Position numbers and translations under genes: made by a program
Shown here: positions 1 through 14,739 of the stretch, one piece after another
How the letters are laid out: the number at the start of each line of letters is the position of its first letter
Numbering within the stretch: the stretch's first letter is position 1
Notes under the pieces: model-generated
The model's database searches: none
Told to the model about the DNA's origin: nothing
What the model saw: only the letters and a program-made list of their open reading frames with translations
NCBI RefSeq assembly: GCF_000834635.1
Contig: NZ_JXQV01000013.1
Location: 62,001 to 126,000 of the forward strand
From: Agrobacterium tumefaciens
GTDB lineage: Bacteria > Pseudomonadota > Alphaproteobacteria > Rhizobiales > Rhizobiaceae
DNA: 64,000 nucleotides
Reading direction: 5' to 3'

Positions 1-1683
<1,683 letters not shown>

Positions 1684-1752
1684 CTAAAACACGATTAACC
1701 GCAAATTGCGGCGGAAGTTTCTACCGTCAGGCCGTAACCTTCGGGCGAAACA

Positions 1753-1778
1753 GGCAGGCACCCTGTAAGGTGCCTGCC
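1753..1778 (-). promoter_or_regulatory. Perfect hairpin between rpoB and rpoC
   Basis: A 10-bp perfect stem (GGCAGGCACC with GGTGCCTGCC, 6-base loop) lies ten bases after the rpoB stop codon in the rpoB-rpoC gap. Read in the direction of transcription it is followed by TGTTTCGCC, which is not a real U-tract, so a strong terminator is unlikely. It may be a partial attenuator or an RNA-processing or stability element. On the opposite strand it is followed by a T-rich run, but no plus-strand gene ends here. Confidence 0.6.
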
Positions 1779-1787
1779 CTTTTATTT

Positions 1788-5927
<4,140 letters not shown>

Positions 5928-6090
5928 CGTCGCTCCTTTAAAATTGCATCCGGGCCTGCAACGGACGGGAACCGCTGGCCAGTCGATCCCGTCAATCCAA
6001 TGAGTGTCTTCAATCTCGTTTCACGTCCCGAACGATAAGGCCGGAGTGCCTGTAGCGCGCGGTTCGAAACCATTCTTTTGAAGAACCCAT

Positions 6091-6124
6091 TACCCAAAAG
6101 CCATTTTCACGCGGCTTTTGGGTA
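6091..6124 (-). promoter_or_regulatory. 12-bp hairpin between rplL and rpoB
   Basis: A perfect 12-bp inverted repeat (TACCCAAAAGCC and GGCTTTTGGGTA, 10-base loop) sits in the 259-base gap between rplL and rpoB. In E. coli this gap carries an attenuator and an RNase III cut site that lower polymerase-subunit expression relative to L7/L12. The position fits the same job, but there is no U-tract on the minus strand, so RNA processing or partial attenuation is more likely than full termination. That function is inferred from position only. Confidence 0.65.
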
Positions 6125-6186
6125 AAAAGTTCGGTAGAAATGCAAACAGGAGACGGCGCGAACGCCGCCTCCCGAACATTCCAAGA

Positions 6187-6558
6187 TTACTTAACGTCAA
6201 CCTTGGCGCCAGCGTCTTCAAGCTTCTTCTTAAGGTCGGCAGCTTCAGCCTTGGAAACAGCTTCCTTAACAGCCTTAGGAGCGCCTTCAACGAGGTCCTT
6301 AGCTTCCTTCAGGCCGAGACCTGTGATTGCGCGGACTTCCTTGATGACGTTGATCTTGTTTGCACCAGCATCAACCAGAATTACGTCGAATTCTGTCTTT
6401 TCTTCTTCAGCGGCAGCAGCAGGACCAGCAGCAGCAGCAACTGCTACAGGAGCAGCGGCAGAAACGCCCCACTTTTCTTCGAGCATCTTGGAAAGCTCAG
6501 CAGCTTCCAGAACTGTCAGAGCGGAGAGGTCGTCAACGATCTTTGCGAGATCAGCCAT
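6187..6558 (-). CDS. rplL: Ribosomal protein bL12 (L7/L12)
   Basis: This is the flexible stalk protein of the 50S subunit that recruits translational GTPases; dimers bind the C-terminal helix of L10. The product has 123 residues: an N-terminal dimerisation region ([19 protein letters not shown]), an alanine-rich hinge around residues 35-52, and the globular C-terminal domain with the factor-binding stretch [16 protein letters not shown]. The start is preceded by AAAGGAACTATAAC. It lies 58 bases after rplJ and belongs to the rplJ-rplL-rpoB-rpoC transcript. Confidence 0.99.
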   Translation of the reverse strand: MADLAKIVDDLSALTVLEAAELSKMLEEKWGVSAAAPVAVAAAAGPAAAAEEEKTEFDVILVDAGANKINVIKEVRAITGLGLKEAKDLVEGAPKAVKEAVSKAEAADLKKKLEDAGAKVDVK

Positions 6559-6616
6559 GTTATAGTTCCTTTAATTCGGTTCGAACCGGTTTGAATAATT
6601 ACAGCGAAAAACCGCC

Positions 6617-7135
6617 TTAAGCGGCTTCGTCCTTCTTTGAGTAAGCCGAGAACACGCGAGCAAGCTGGCTTGCTGGTGCTGCGACAACCGTTGCGATGCG
6701 CGTTGCAGGAGCCGCAAAGAGGCCCAGCAGTTTCGCACGCAGCTCGTCCAACGAAGGCAGGGTCGCGAGCGACTTGACTGCTTCTGCGGAGAGCGTGGTT
6801 GCGCCCATGGCGCCGCCCAGAACAACGACCTTGTCGTTAGTCTTGGCGAAGTCCATGACGACTTTCGGAGCAATCATAGGGTCAGTGCTGTATGCAATCA
6901 GCGTCTGTCCCTTGAAGAGATCGATGATCCCTTCCGACTCCGTACCCTGAAGAGCGATCTTGGCCAGGCGGTTCTTCGCGACCTTGACGGTGCCGCCAGC
7001 AGCACGCATTTTCGAACGAAAATCGTTCATCTGCGCAACTGTGACACCAGCATAGTGGGCCACGACAACTGAACCAGAAGCCTTGAAGACTTCATTCAGC
7101 TCCGTGACGAATTCGCGTTTTTCCGCTCTTTCCAC
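6617..7135 (-). CDS. rplJ: Ribosomal protein uL10
   Basis: L10 anchors the L7/L12 stalk on 23S rRNA and represses its own transcript. The 172-residue product begins [18 protein letters not shown], has the RNA-binding N-terminal domain (about residues 1-130, including KNRLAKIAL) and a C-terminal helix that binds L12 dimers. The codon at 7135-7133 is GTG, preceded by TGGAGACAGACA, so this is a non-ATG start. The 5' leader contains an L10 leader structure (see 7339-7410). Confidence 0.98.
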   Translation of the reverse strand: MERAEKREFVTELNEVFKASGSVVVAHYAGVTVAQMNDFRSKMRAAGGTVKVAKNRLAKIALQGTESEGIIDLFKGQTLIAYSTDPMIAPKVVMDFAKTNDKVVVLGGAMGATTLSAEAVKSLATLPSLDELRAKLLGLFAAPATRIATVVAAPASQLARVFSAYSKKDEAA

Positions 7136-7338
7136 TGTCTGTCTCCAGTAGATGAGAACACATTGAACTGTGAACTCATCGGGTTTGCCTTTGCCTCAAG
7201 AGACTTTGTTACCAAAATCTCAAGCGACGCTTGAGGATCCTGTCCCCCGCTCTGTCGCCGCAAACGGCTTCAGGCACAGGCACATCAGGTTCGAACCGGA
7301 TTATTAAGCATCTCAACGATGCGAAAATCCGGGCCTTA

Positions 7339-7410
7339 CCCGTCTCATGCAGGCTAGGTGATTAAGGCCAATTCCCTGGGGAATATGAACCACCTGCAAT
7401 CTCGGACAGG
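7339..7410 (-). promoter_or_regulatory. L10 leader (autogenous control of rplJ-rplL)
   Basis: In the 359-base gap between rplA and rplJ, the minus strand shows the hallmark of the L10 leader: GAGATTGCAGGTGG on the 5' side, CTTAAT in the middle, and CCTGCATGAGACGG on the 3' side. The arms GCAGG (7397-7393) and CCTGC (7353-7349) pair, and the flanking GAGA/GAGAC purines fit the kink-turn of known L10 leaders. Binding of the L10-L12 complex here is known to repress translation in other bacteria. The rest of the gap shows no open frame worth calling and no clear promoter that I could fix. Confidence 0.8.
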
Positions 7411-7494
7411 AGTTCCAGGTTGCCCTGGAAATTCCCGACCCTTGCGAGCCGGAAATCTTGAATGCCGCGCCTCCGTAAAGACGCGGCGAATATA

Positions 7495-8190
7495 TTAGGC
7501 CGTAACCGACGAAGGCTCGATGCGAACGCCTGGACCCATGGTCGAGGAAATCGCTACGCGCTTTACGTAGTTGCCCTTGGCGCCAGCTGGCTTTGCCTTG
7601 ATGACGGCGTCAGCGAAAGCCTTGATGTTTTCTTCGAGCGCCTTGGCGTCGAAGGAAGCCTTGCCAATACCAGCATGAACAATACCGGCCTTTTCGACGC
7701 GGAATTCAACGGCGCCGCCCTTGGAAGCCTTAACAGCTCCAGCAACGTCCATCGTAACCGTGCCAACCTTAGGGTTTGGCATCATGCCGCGTGGGCCGAG
7801 AACCTTACCAAGACGACCGACGAGCGGCATCATGTCAGGTGTCGCGATAACGCGGTCAAAGTCGATCTTGCCGCCCTGAACGATTTCGAGCAGGTCTTCC
7901 GCACCGACGATGTCTGCACCAGCAGCCTTGGCTTCATCAGCCTTGGCACCGCGTGCGAACACGGCAACGCGAACGTCACGGCCCGTACCGTTTGGAAGGT
8001 TGACAACGCCGCGAACCATCTGGTCTGCGTGACGTGGATCAACGCCGAGGTTCATGGAAACTTCAACAGTTTCGTCGAACTTGGCAATCGCCCGTTCCTT
8101 AACCATCGAAATGGCGTCGGTCAGAACGTAAAGTGTCTTTGGATCAACGCCTTCGCGGATCTTCTGTACGCGCTTTGCAAGCTTTGCCAT
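7495..8190 (-). CDS. rplA: Ribosomal protein uL1
   Basis: L1 forms the mobile L1 stalk of the 50S subunit near the E site and helps move deacylated tRNA; it can also repress the L11-L1 mRNA. The 231-residue product starts [14 protein letters not shown] at ATG 8190-8188. A TTG six bases upstream would add two residues but overlaps the rplK stop and is less likely. The family motif PNPKVGTVT is present ([13 protein letters not shown]). Only two bases separate the rplK stop from this ATG, so the two are translationally coupled. Confidence 0.98.
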   Translation of the reverse strand: MAKLAKRVQKIREGVDPKTLYVLTDAISMVKERAIAKFDETVEVSMNLGVDPRHADQMVRGVVNLPNGTGRDVRVAVFARGAKADEAKAAGADIVGAEDLLEIVQGGKIDFDRVIATPDMMPLVGRLGKVLGPRGMMPNPKVGTVTMDVAGAVKASKGGAVEFRVEKAGIVHAGIGKASFDAKALEENIKAFADAVIKAKPAGAKGNYVKRVAISSTMGPGVRIEPSSVTA

Positions 8191-8192
8191 GA

Positions 8193-8624
8193 TCAACCTA
8201 CCACTTCCAGGCCCATGGCGCGGGCAGAACCCTCAACCATTGCCATTGCGCCTTCGATATCGGCTGCGTTCAGATCCTTCATCTTGGCTTCTGCGATCGT
8301 CTTGACCTGAGCCTTGGTGATGGAGCCGACCTTGGCGCCCTTACCAGGCGTCTTGGAACCGGATGTGATCTTTGCTTCCTTCTTCAGCCAATAGGTCATT
8401 GGCGGCTGCTTCATGACGAAGGTGAAGGACTTGTCCTGATAATAGGTGATGACGACCGGAATCGGCATACCCTTTTCCATTTCCTGCGTAGCAGCGTTGA
8501 ACGCCTTGCAGAATTCCATAATGTTAACGCCACGCTGACCAAGCGCCGGGCCGATTGGCGGGGACGGGTTAGCCGATCCTGCCTTGACCTGAAGCTTGAG
8601 CTGGCCTGCAACTTTCTTAGCCAT
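8193..8624 (-). CDS. rplK: Ribosomal protein uL11
   Basis: L11 binds the GTPase-associated centre of 23S rRNA and takes part in factor binding and in RelA-type stringent signalling. The 143-residue product has the proline-rich N-terminal segment ([26 protein letters not shown]) that contacts thiostrepton-type antibiotics, and the C-terminal rRNA-binding domain. The ATG is preceded by AAAGGCAGAGAGAT. It lies 214 bases after nusG and directly before rplA. Confidence 0.98.
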   Translation of the reverse strand: MAKKVAGQLKLQVKAGSANPSPPIGPALGQRGVNIMEFCKAFNAATQEMEKGMPIPVVITYYQDKSFTFVMKQPPMTYWLKKEAKITSGSKTPGKGAKVGSITKAQVKTIAEAKMKDLNAADIEGAMAMVEGSARAMGLEVVG

Positions 8625-8810
8625 ATCTCTCTGCCTTTCAATACGAACCAGTTGCCCGGCTCTGATGCCGGAAAATCCGGCGGCTGCGGTTGCGTGGTGC
8701 GATCCCTGCCCCGGCTACGAGCCAGATGATCTTCCACGCGTTATGCGGACTTGCCGCACCACATCAGAAACAGAAACAATCGCTTGCAAGCCGTCCCTGA
8801 TGTATTGATT

Positions 8811-8829
8811 GAAGGGCGATACGCCCTTC
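8811..8829 (-). promoter_or_regulatory. Short hairpin after nusG
   Basis: An 8-bp perfect stem (GAAGGGCG and CGCCCTTC, 3-base loop) begins ten bases after the nusG stop. It lacks a U-tract on the minus strand, so it may only stabilise the secE-nusG mRNA 3' end or act as a weak terminator ahead of the rplK-rplA unit. Confidence 0.5.
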
Positions 8830-8838
8830 GAATTCTTG

Positions 8839-9369
8839 TCAGACCTTTTCGACCTGCGCGTATTCCAGCTCGACTGGTGTCGCACGGCCGAAGATGGAAA
8901 CTTCAACCTTGAGGCGCGAACGCTCTTCATCGACGTCCTGAACAACACCGTTGAACGATGCGAATGGGCCGTCGGAGACGCGAACCTGCTCGCCGATCTC
9001 GAACGAAACCGAAGACTTCGGACGCTCAACGCCTTCCTGAACCTGACCGAGAATACGCTCAGCTTCAGAATCAGGAATGGGAACAGGCTTGTTATCAGAG
9101 CCCAGAAACCCCGTAACCTTGGGTGTATTCTTGATGAGGTGATAGGCCTCATCCGTCAGGTTGGCGCGAACCAGCACGTAACCCGGAAAAAACTTACGCT
9201 CGCTATCGACCTTGCGGCCGCGACGAACCTCAACGACCTTCTCGGTCGGAACCAGAATACGCTCGAACAGATGATCGAGACCCTTCTGACGAACCTTTTC
9301 TTCAATCGACTCAGCGACCTTCTTTTCGAAGTTCGAATATGCCTGAACGATATACCAACGCGCTGCCAT
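8839..9369 (-). CDS. nusG: Transcription termination/antitermination factor NusG
   Basis: NusG rides on RNA polymerase, suppresses pausing and links it to Rho or to the ribosome. The 176-residue product has the NGN domain (MAARWYIVQAYSNFEKKVAESI at the start, FFPGYVLVR around residue 63) and a C-terminal KOW domain with VRVSDGPFASFNGVV. The ATG is 21 bases after secE, so the two form a unit. Confidence 0.98.
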   Translation of the reverse strand: MAARWYIVQAYSNFEKKVAESIEEKVRQKGLDHLFERILVPTEKVVEVRRGRKVDSERKFFPGYVLVRANLTDEAYHLIKNTPKVTGFLGSDNKPVPIPDSEAERILGQVQEGVERPKSSVSFEIGEQVRVSDGPFASFNGVVQDVDEERSRLKVEVSIFGRATPVELEYAQVEKV

Positions 9370-9390
9370 CTCTACTCTCCGCTCAATTCA

Positions 9391-9591
9391 TTACCGGCCG
9401 ACGCTCAGTACGAGACTGAGCAACCAGCCGATGAGCTGGTCAGCCGCAAAGAAGAACAGTGCCGCGAAGATGACCATAACCAGCACCATAGCCGTGGAAA
9501 TCATCGTTTCGCGGCGCGACGGCCAAGTGATCTTCGACGCTTCGGCGCGAACCTGCTGCAGAAACGTAAACGGATTGGTTTTGGATGCCAT
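9391..9591 (-). CDS. secE: Preprotein translocase subunit SecE
   Basis: SecE clamps the SecY channel of the inner-membrane Sec translocase. The 66-residue product is the short, single-spanning form common in alphaproteobacteria: a cytoplasmic amphipathic helix with the conserved VRAEASKITWPSRRE, then one membrane segment (about residues 36-62). I chose ATG 9591-9589 (MASKTNPF); an upstream TTG would add five residues that do not fit the family. Confidence 0.96.
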   Translation of the reverse strand: MASKTNPFTFLQQVRAEASKITWPSRRETMISTAMVLVMVIFAALFFFAADQLIGWLLSLVLSVGR

Positions 9592-9662
9592 TGACTGCCC
9601 ACGCAATTACGGCACGTAAAGCCGAAATAAACGGCCCCACGCACCGCGTGTCTGTTTTGTCT

Positions 9663-9691
9663 TACATAAACGCCGATTCCCTCTTTAACAA
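9663..9691 (-). promoter_or_regulatory. Candidate sigma-70 promoter of secE-nusG
   Basis: On the minus strand TTGTTA (9691-9686) and TATGTA (9668-9663) are separated by 17 bases and lie between tRNA-Trp and secE. This would give secE-nusG its own start in addition to read-through from the tRNA gene. It is a motif match only. Confidence 0.45.
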
Positions 9692-9776
9692 GAGAAAAAA
9701 GACATTTGGCGAATTTCGCCGGTAAACCGGCACCTCATCTGCCATGCAGCGATGTACAGCGCTTGCGGATGAGGAA

Positions 9777-9852
<76 letters not shown>

Positions 9853-9902
9853 TCAACAGCAACTGCAGAAACGAAAGCCGCTTCGGCAATTGCTATGGCG
9901 CT

Positions 9903-9931
9903 CCTTTAAAACGCCACGAAACGAATGGCAA
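9903..9931 (-). promoter_or_regulatory. Candidate promoter of tRNA-Trp
   Basis: TTGCCA (9931-9926) and TAAAGG (9908-9903) on the minus strand are 17 bases apart, about 50 bases upstream of the tRNA-Trp 5' end. The -10 box is poor, so this is a tentative call based on spacing and position. Confidence 0.35.
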
Positions 9932-9981
9932 GGGTGTTTTTCATTTTTTCCCCGTTGCCACCCATCAGTTTGCCGTTTCAA

Positions 9982-10875
9982 TCAAAGTTCGACGTATTGC
10001 CGCCAGTTGTGCTCTTCCTTGAACCCCAACACATCGCGGATCTTGCGGTTGGAATACAGGCTTTCATACTCCCCGATCTCGCGAGTCCATGGAACGTTTG
10101 GGAAAAAGCGCTGAGCGAGTTCCTTCGTCGGCACATTGGCCGTTGCGGTATCGTTGGCGGCGTTGAAGACCTGATATCCAAGGCCATCCTTTTCCACGCA
10201 CAGATGACATATCTGCCCAAGGTCCCGAGCATCAATGTAATTCCAGGCATTGCGCTTGCGAGTCTCCAGATTTGCGAAGAAGCCGGGAAACTTATCATAT
10301 TCATGCGGCTCGATGACATTACCGATTCGCAGCGCGTATATGTCGACGCCGTAGCGTTCCGCAAATGCCCGCGCCGTCTTCTCGTTGACCACCTTGGACA
10401 AACCATAGCTGTCCATCGGATCGACATCATAGTCCTCTTCCAGCGGGAACTGGTGAAAGTCGCGATGCCCTTCGGCGAAGCAAATGCCGTAGGTCGTCTC
10501 GCTCGATGCGATGACAATCTTCTTGATCCCGAGCTTCACCGCCGCCTCGATGACGTTGTAGGTACCCATGGTGTTAACGCGGAAGGTTTCGTTATCCGGC
10601 TTGATGAGAATGCGGGGAATCGCAGCGAAATGGATAACCGCGTCATAAGGCTTCACGCCCTGCCCCGTGTCGAGATCGGGAAAATCACGGTGCATCGATA
10701 GCGCGTTGAACACTTGTCCACTGTCGGTGACATCGACTGTCAGGTTCGTCACGCCGGGGCAATCAAGCGGCGCAAGGTCGATATTATGAACCTCATACCC
10801 CTTCGCAATTAGCCAAGGCACAACGTGCTTGCCAGCCTTGCCAGACCCACCAGTAAATAGAATACGCTTAGCCAT
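9982..10875 (-). CDS. NAD-dependent epimerase/dehydratase family protein
   Basis: This is a 297-residue extended short-chain dehydrogenase/reductase. The N-terminal Rossmann motif is TGGSGKAG (G9, G12, G15), followed by the acidic D33 after the second strand, which favours NAD(H). The catalytic set is visible as SSETTYG and YGLSK (YxxxK). Such enzymes act on nucleotide sugars or sugar acids; the substrate cannot be read from the sequence. It lies between tRNA-Trp and tuf on the same strand, 182 bases after tuf and with a strong terminator between, so it is probably transcribed on its own. RBS: CTGGAGGATTTCC before ATG. Confidence 0.85.
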   Translation of the reverse strand: MAKRILFTGGSGKAGKHVVPWLIAKGYEVHNIDLAPLDCPGVTNLTVDVTDSGQVFNALSMHRDFPDLDTGQGVKPYDAVIHFAAIPRILIKPDNETFRVNTMGTYNVIEAAVKLGIKKIVIASSETTYGICFAEGHRDFHQFPLEEDYDVDPMDSYGLSKVVNEKTARAFAERYGVDIYALRIGNVIEPHEYDKFPGFFANLETRKRNAWNYIDARDLGQICHLCVEKDGLGYQVFNAANDTATANVPTKELAQRFFPNVPWTREIGEYESLYSNRKIRDVLGFKEEHNWRQYVEL

Positions 10876-11000
10876 GGAAATCCTCCAGTTTCGTCAGGCG
10901 AACGCACGTGGTGCCGTATAGGCCCACGTCGCGGCCATCACATCAACTCTAACTCTTCGGCCCACAATCCGTTCAGATCCTCGGATCAGCCGCTGCGCGA

Positions 11001-11035
11001 CAAACAAAAAGCCCCGCTGCTGCCAGCGGGGCTTT
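11001..11035 (-). terminator. Rho-independent terminator of tuf
   Basis: Downstream of tuf, the minus strand has a 9-bp GC-rich stem (GCCCCGCTG with CAGCGGGGC, 4-base loop, extended by A-T pairs) followed by TTTTTGTTTG. This is a classic intrinsic terminator. Confidence 0.93.
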
Positions 11036-11057
11036 ATGAATTTCGTAACCGAAAAGA

Positions 11058-12233
<1,176 letters not shown>

Positions 12234-12371
12234 CTGAATTGCTTCCTGTGAACGTGAAGTAGTTTTTCCGGCGAACCGGTTTGGTGTCGCCGTTTAAGGC
12301 TTTGTAAGCGAATGCGCAAGACTTAATTGCGAGCGCGCCGAATGCGCTGCTAAAAGCGACGTGATGGAGGG

Positions 12372-12400
12372 CATATGGTGTGCCTGATACCTGCCGTCAA
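12372..12400 (-). promoter_or_regulatory. Candidate sigma-70 promoter of tuf
   Basis: In the 354-base gap between tuf and the divergent TerC-like gene, the minus strand has TTGACG (12400-12395), a 17-base spacer and CATATG (12377-12372). This matches the CTTGAC-N17-CTATAT type used by rhizobial housekeeping sigma factors and leaves a leader of about 130 bases. The rest of the gap holds no credible gene; a lone TTGACA at 12472-12477 on the plus strand has no -10 partner. Confidence 0.65.
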
Positions 12401-12587
12401 CGTCCGCGCTCCCGCGCGACAATATGTATGAGCCAGCCAACGCTCTTTACGAAGATGTGTTTAGTGTCCTATTGACAAGATAATCGACCTGTGGGGACAG
12501 GCGACATCCAACAATTTGCAGGCACTTCAACAAGCGCCTATAAGCCGTTTCTCCCGCGGCACCAATCCTATCCGCTCGGGATCTGCA

Positions 12588-13220
12588 ATGGAAATTTTCA
12601 CAGCTGCCGGTTTTACGGCATTTCTCCAGGTCATCGCCATTGACCTCGTTCTTGCAGGCGATAATGCAATCGTCATCGGCCTCGCCGCTGCGGGCCTTCC
12701 TGCACATCTTCGTCGCAAGGCCATTCTTGTCGGCATCATTGCCGCGACGGTGCTGCGCATCGTCTTTGCCGCCCTCACCGTACAATTGCTGGCAATTGTC
12801 GGCCTTCAGCTTTTCGGCGGCGTTCTTCTGGCCTGGGTTTGCTGGAAGATGTGGAGTGAACTGCGCTCGCAGAACGTCCATATGGGCGACGACGAGACAA
12901 ACGACGAAGCAGATCTGACAAAGGGCCAGAAGACATTCTTCCAGGCCGCCACACAGATCGTTATTGCCGATGTGTCCATGTCACTGGACAACGTGCTTGC
13001 TGTGGCTGGCGCCGCACAGGACCACCTCACCGTTCTCATCATCGGCCTGGTCGTCTCCATCGCACTGATGGGCCTTGCGGCAAACTATGTTGCCAAGCTG
13101 TTGCACCGCCACCGCTGGATTTCTTATGTCGGCCTTCTGGTTATCGTCTATGTCGCCGCCAACATGCTCTATCATGGCTTCGTAGAAGTTTGGCCTTATA
13201 TACTGCCCTACATCAGCTGA
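12588..13220 (+). CDS. TerC/YjbE family integral membrane protein
   Basis: This 210-residue protein has about seven hydrophobic segments. The first carries the family signature VIAIDLVLAGDNAIVIG and the fifth its repeat IVIADVSMSLDNVLAV; the paired Asp/Asn residues form the presumed metal site. TerC-like proteins have been linked to tellurite resistance and, in several bacteria, to manganese export or metal loading of exported enzymes. I chose ATG 12588 (MEIFTAAGF) because the upstream extension has no family character. A terminator follows at 13241. No yybP-ykoY manganese riboswitch could be seen upstream. Confidence 0.88.
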   Translation: MEIFTAAGFTAFLQVIAIDLVLAGDNAIVIGLAAAGLPAHLRRKAILVGIIAATVLRIVFAALTVQLLAIVGLQLFGGVLLAWVCWKMWSELRSQNVHMGDDETNDEADLTKGQKTFFQAATQIVIADVSMSLDNVLAVAGAAQDHLTVLIIGLVVSIALMGLAANYVAKLLHRHRWISYVGLLVIVYVAANMLYHGFVEVWPYILPYIS

Positions 13221-13240
13221 GTTTCATTCAGCCTCTTTAA

Positions 13241-13271
13241 AACCGGAGCCCTTCAGGTCTCCGGTTTTTTT
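13241..13271 (+). terminator. Rho-independent terminator of the TerC-like gene
   Basis: The stem AACCGGAG/CTCCGGTT is followed directly by a run of T's to 13271, 20 bases after the stop codon. It is a clear intrinsic terminator on the plus strand. Confidence 0.93.
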
Positions 13272-13435
13272 ATGAGCGGCTGAACCAGCGGAATAGAACA
13301 AACGCAAATCACCCCAACGAGGGGGCGCAAGTCAAATAATTTGCCTGTGCAATTTCATGATTGCCGCAATCCACGGGCAAGCTTAGACAGCTATTAGTTT
13401 CGACAATACTAATAAATATAAAGGCTGTCTGAACA

Positions 13436-13570
13436 ATGGCTTATGACTGGTCAGGTGGGCGTGCAAAGCGCTCTCGCCGCTTTAAATTCGGCTTTACGTT
13501 TGCAGCACTCGCCGTCGTCGCTATCTTCGCGCAATACTACCTTGGCATATCATTCAGCAGAAATGGGTGA
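13436..13570 (+). CDS. Small membrane peptide, 44 residues, function unknown
   Basis: The frame ATG 13436 to TGA 13570 encodes MAYDWSGGRAKRSRR, then a hydrophobic stretch (about residues 18-39, FGFTFAALAVVAIFAQYYL) and a short polar tail. An Arg/Lys-rich cytoplasmic N-terminus followed by one membrane helix is the layout of a small single-pass membrane protein. The start is preceded by AAGGCTGTCTGAACA, a fair ribosome site. It stands alone between two oppositely directed genes. I do not recognise a named family; the composition and RBS are the support. Confidence 0.55.
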   Translation: MAYDWSGGRAKRSRRFKFGFTFAALAVVAIFAQYYLGISFSRNG

Positions 13571-13576
13571 CTGGTT

Positions 13577-13993
13577 CTAATCGACCAGTACCGGAATATT
13601 GCCGTTTGAGGCATCTTCAGAGCGCGCAGGCGTCGTGCTATCAAAGACCACACCAGTGAACAGAGACGCTACGCCGTCAATATAGCGATAGCAACGCCCG
13701 ACTTCCGTGATTTTCGCGAACCCATCGCCACGGCGCACGCGATACACCATTTGGAAGGGCTCTCCAGACAAAACTGAATTTTTTATACCTTCCGACACAT
13801 GCGGCCTGTCATCTTCGTGGATGAGGTCGAGCATCCGCTGGGCGGGCAATCCTTGGTTCAGCTCATCTGGCTCCAGGCCGGTGATTCTCGCAAAATTTTC
13901 ATCCGCCCAAAAGAGATTCAAGCAAACATCCCAGGCGTAGAAGCCACCATTGCTGATAGCGACATATCTTTGGATCTGGTTATTCTCGAGCAT
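13577..13993 (-). CDS. PAS-domain protein
   Basis: The 138-residue product is essentially one PAS fold of the PAS_3 type: GGFYAWDVCLNLFWADENFARITGLEPDELNQGLP, then IHEDDRPHVSEGI and YRVRRGDGFAKITEVGRCYR. There is no output domain, so it would have to sense a ligand and act on a partner, or be a remnant of a larger sensor. Its stop is seven bases from the end of the convergent 44-residue peptide. A long near-palindrome lies upstream (14103-14123). Confidence 0.8.
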   Translation of the reverse strand: MLENNQIQRYVAISNGGFYAWDVCLNLFWADENFARITGLEPDELNQGLPAQRMLDLIHEDDRPHVSEGIKNSVLSGEPFQMVYRVRRGDGFAKITEVGRCYRYIDGVASLFTGVVFDSTTPARSEDASNGNIPVLVD

Positions 13994-14102
13994 CTCTTAT
14001 TCCCGGGCACTGTTTTATACCGCTGTGAGTGATTTGCATCTGGGGTAGCAATCACTGTTCTTTCCAACAATCTGGAAGCAACGATTTTGTTCCCGGCAGT
14101 GT

Positions 14103-14123
14103 CGCGATATTGCAATATTCGCG
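14103..14123. repeat. Near-perfect palindrome upstream of the PAS gene
   Basis: CGCG-ATATTGCAATAT-T-CGCG forms an inverted repeat: a perfect 12-base core ATATTGCAATAT (14107-14118) with CGCG flanks offset by one base. It lies 110 bases upstream of the PAS gene start in a 259-base gap that otherwise holds no convincing gene. It could be an operator; no regulator is known. Confidence 0.5.
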
Positions 14124-14252
14124 CATTAAGCAACGCTGCATCACGGTTGACGCTCGCTGGTTGAAAAGCGCCGAATCAATGGACGGTCGCCGGAGACAAC
14201 TCTACGAGCAATATCAAAGTGAAATGCACTGGGAATGGTGATCGAAAACCGT

Positions 14253-14326
14253 TGGAGCGGGTAGCGGGAATCGAACCCGCGTATTCAGCTTGGAAGGCTG
14301 CTGCTCTACCATTGAGCTATACCCGC
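14253..14326 (-). tRNA. tRNA-Gly (anticodon TCC)
   Basis: A 74-nt tRNA on the minus strand: acceptor GCGGGTA pairs with TACCCGC, the D-arm has GCTCAATGGTAGAGC, the anticodon loop is CTTCCAA with anticodon TCC, the T-loop is GTTCGATTC, and CCA is encoded. It lies 25 bases after tRNA-Tyr and is co-transcribed with it. Confidence 0.97.
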
Positions 14327-14351
14327 GGCGGTGGTTTCGATCCGTGCAGAA

Positions 14352-14436
14352 TGGTGGAGGAAGTTGGATTTGAACCAACGTAGGCTGAGCCAACGGATTT
14401 ACAGTCCGTCCCCTTTAACCACTCGGGCATTCCTCC
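14352..14436 (-). tRNA. tRNA-Tyr (anticodon GTA)
   Basis: An 85-nt class II tRNA on the minus strand: acceptor GGAGGAA pairs with TTCCTCC, the anticodon loop CTGTAAA holds GTA, there is a long variable arm, T-loop GTTCAAATC, and encoded CCA. It leads the tRNA-Tyr/tRNA-Gly pair behind a strong promoter. Confidence 0.97.
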
Positions 14437-14517
14437 AGTATTCTGCGAGGATCAAGCAACCAAGCTTAACCAGATTTCCGAGGCCGGCGCGTTGCCGTTT
14501 CGTCGTCTGTGGCCGCG

Positions 14518-14546
14518 TATATGACTGCCCTCGCCGCGTCTGTCAA
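14518..14546 (-). promoter_or_regulatory. Sigma-70 promoter of tRNA-Tyr/tRNA-Gly
   Basis: On the minus strand TTGACA (14546-14541), a 17-base spacer and CATATA (14523-14518) lie about 75 bases upstream of tRNA-Tyr. The match to the rhizobial consensus is excellent. The rest of the 303-base gap 14437-14739 carries the rlmB leader and shows no other gene. Confidence 0.82.
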
Positions 14547-14739
14547 CACGATGTGTGACGAAAATTTGCGAAAAATGCGAACAGAGTCATAGGCCTGTGG
14601 ATTAACCGCGCGTGGCGCTGAAAGATGCCCGGCTAATTGACGCAAAGTCCTTGCGCAAATGCGTGGACGGCATACCTAGGCGGCGATCAGAGGATTGGGA
14701 GGGACTGGTGCTGGCGCATTGCTGACGATATAAGGCATC

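Noticed and set aside
6360-6620. Gln-rich plus-strand frame opposite rplL
   Set aside because: Arises from the alanine-rich hinge of L7/L12 read backwards.
12472-12477. TTGACA upstream of the TerC-like gene
   Set aside because: No -10 hexamer at 16-18 bases; isolated match.
12424-12483. Mini-ORF ATGTATGAGCC... (19 codons) upstream of the TerC-like gene
   Set aside because: No ribosome site and no sign of a leader-peptide attenuator.
12426-12587. Possible yybP-ykoY manganese riboswitch before the TerC-like gene
   Set aside because: The conserved GGGGAGUAG and CCUGGGGAG-type segments are not present.
14029-14241. A 70-codon plus-strand frame in the gap between PAS gene and tRNA-Gly
   Set aside because: No ribosome site, no family character, and the start overlaps the PAS gene's leader; not convincing as a gene.
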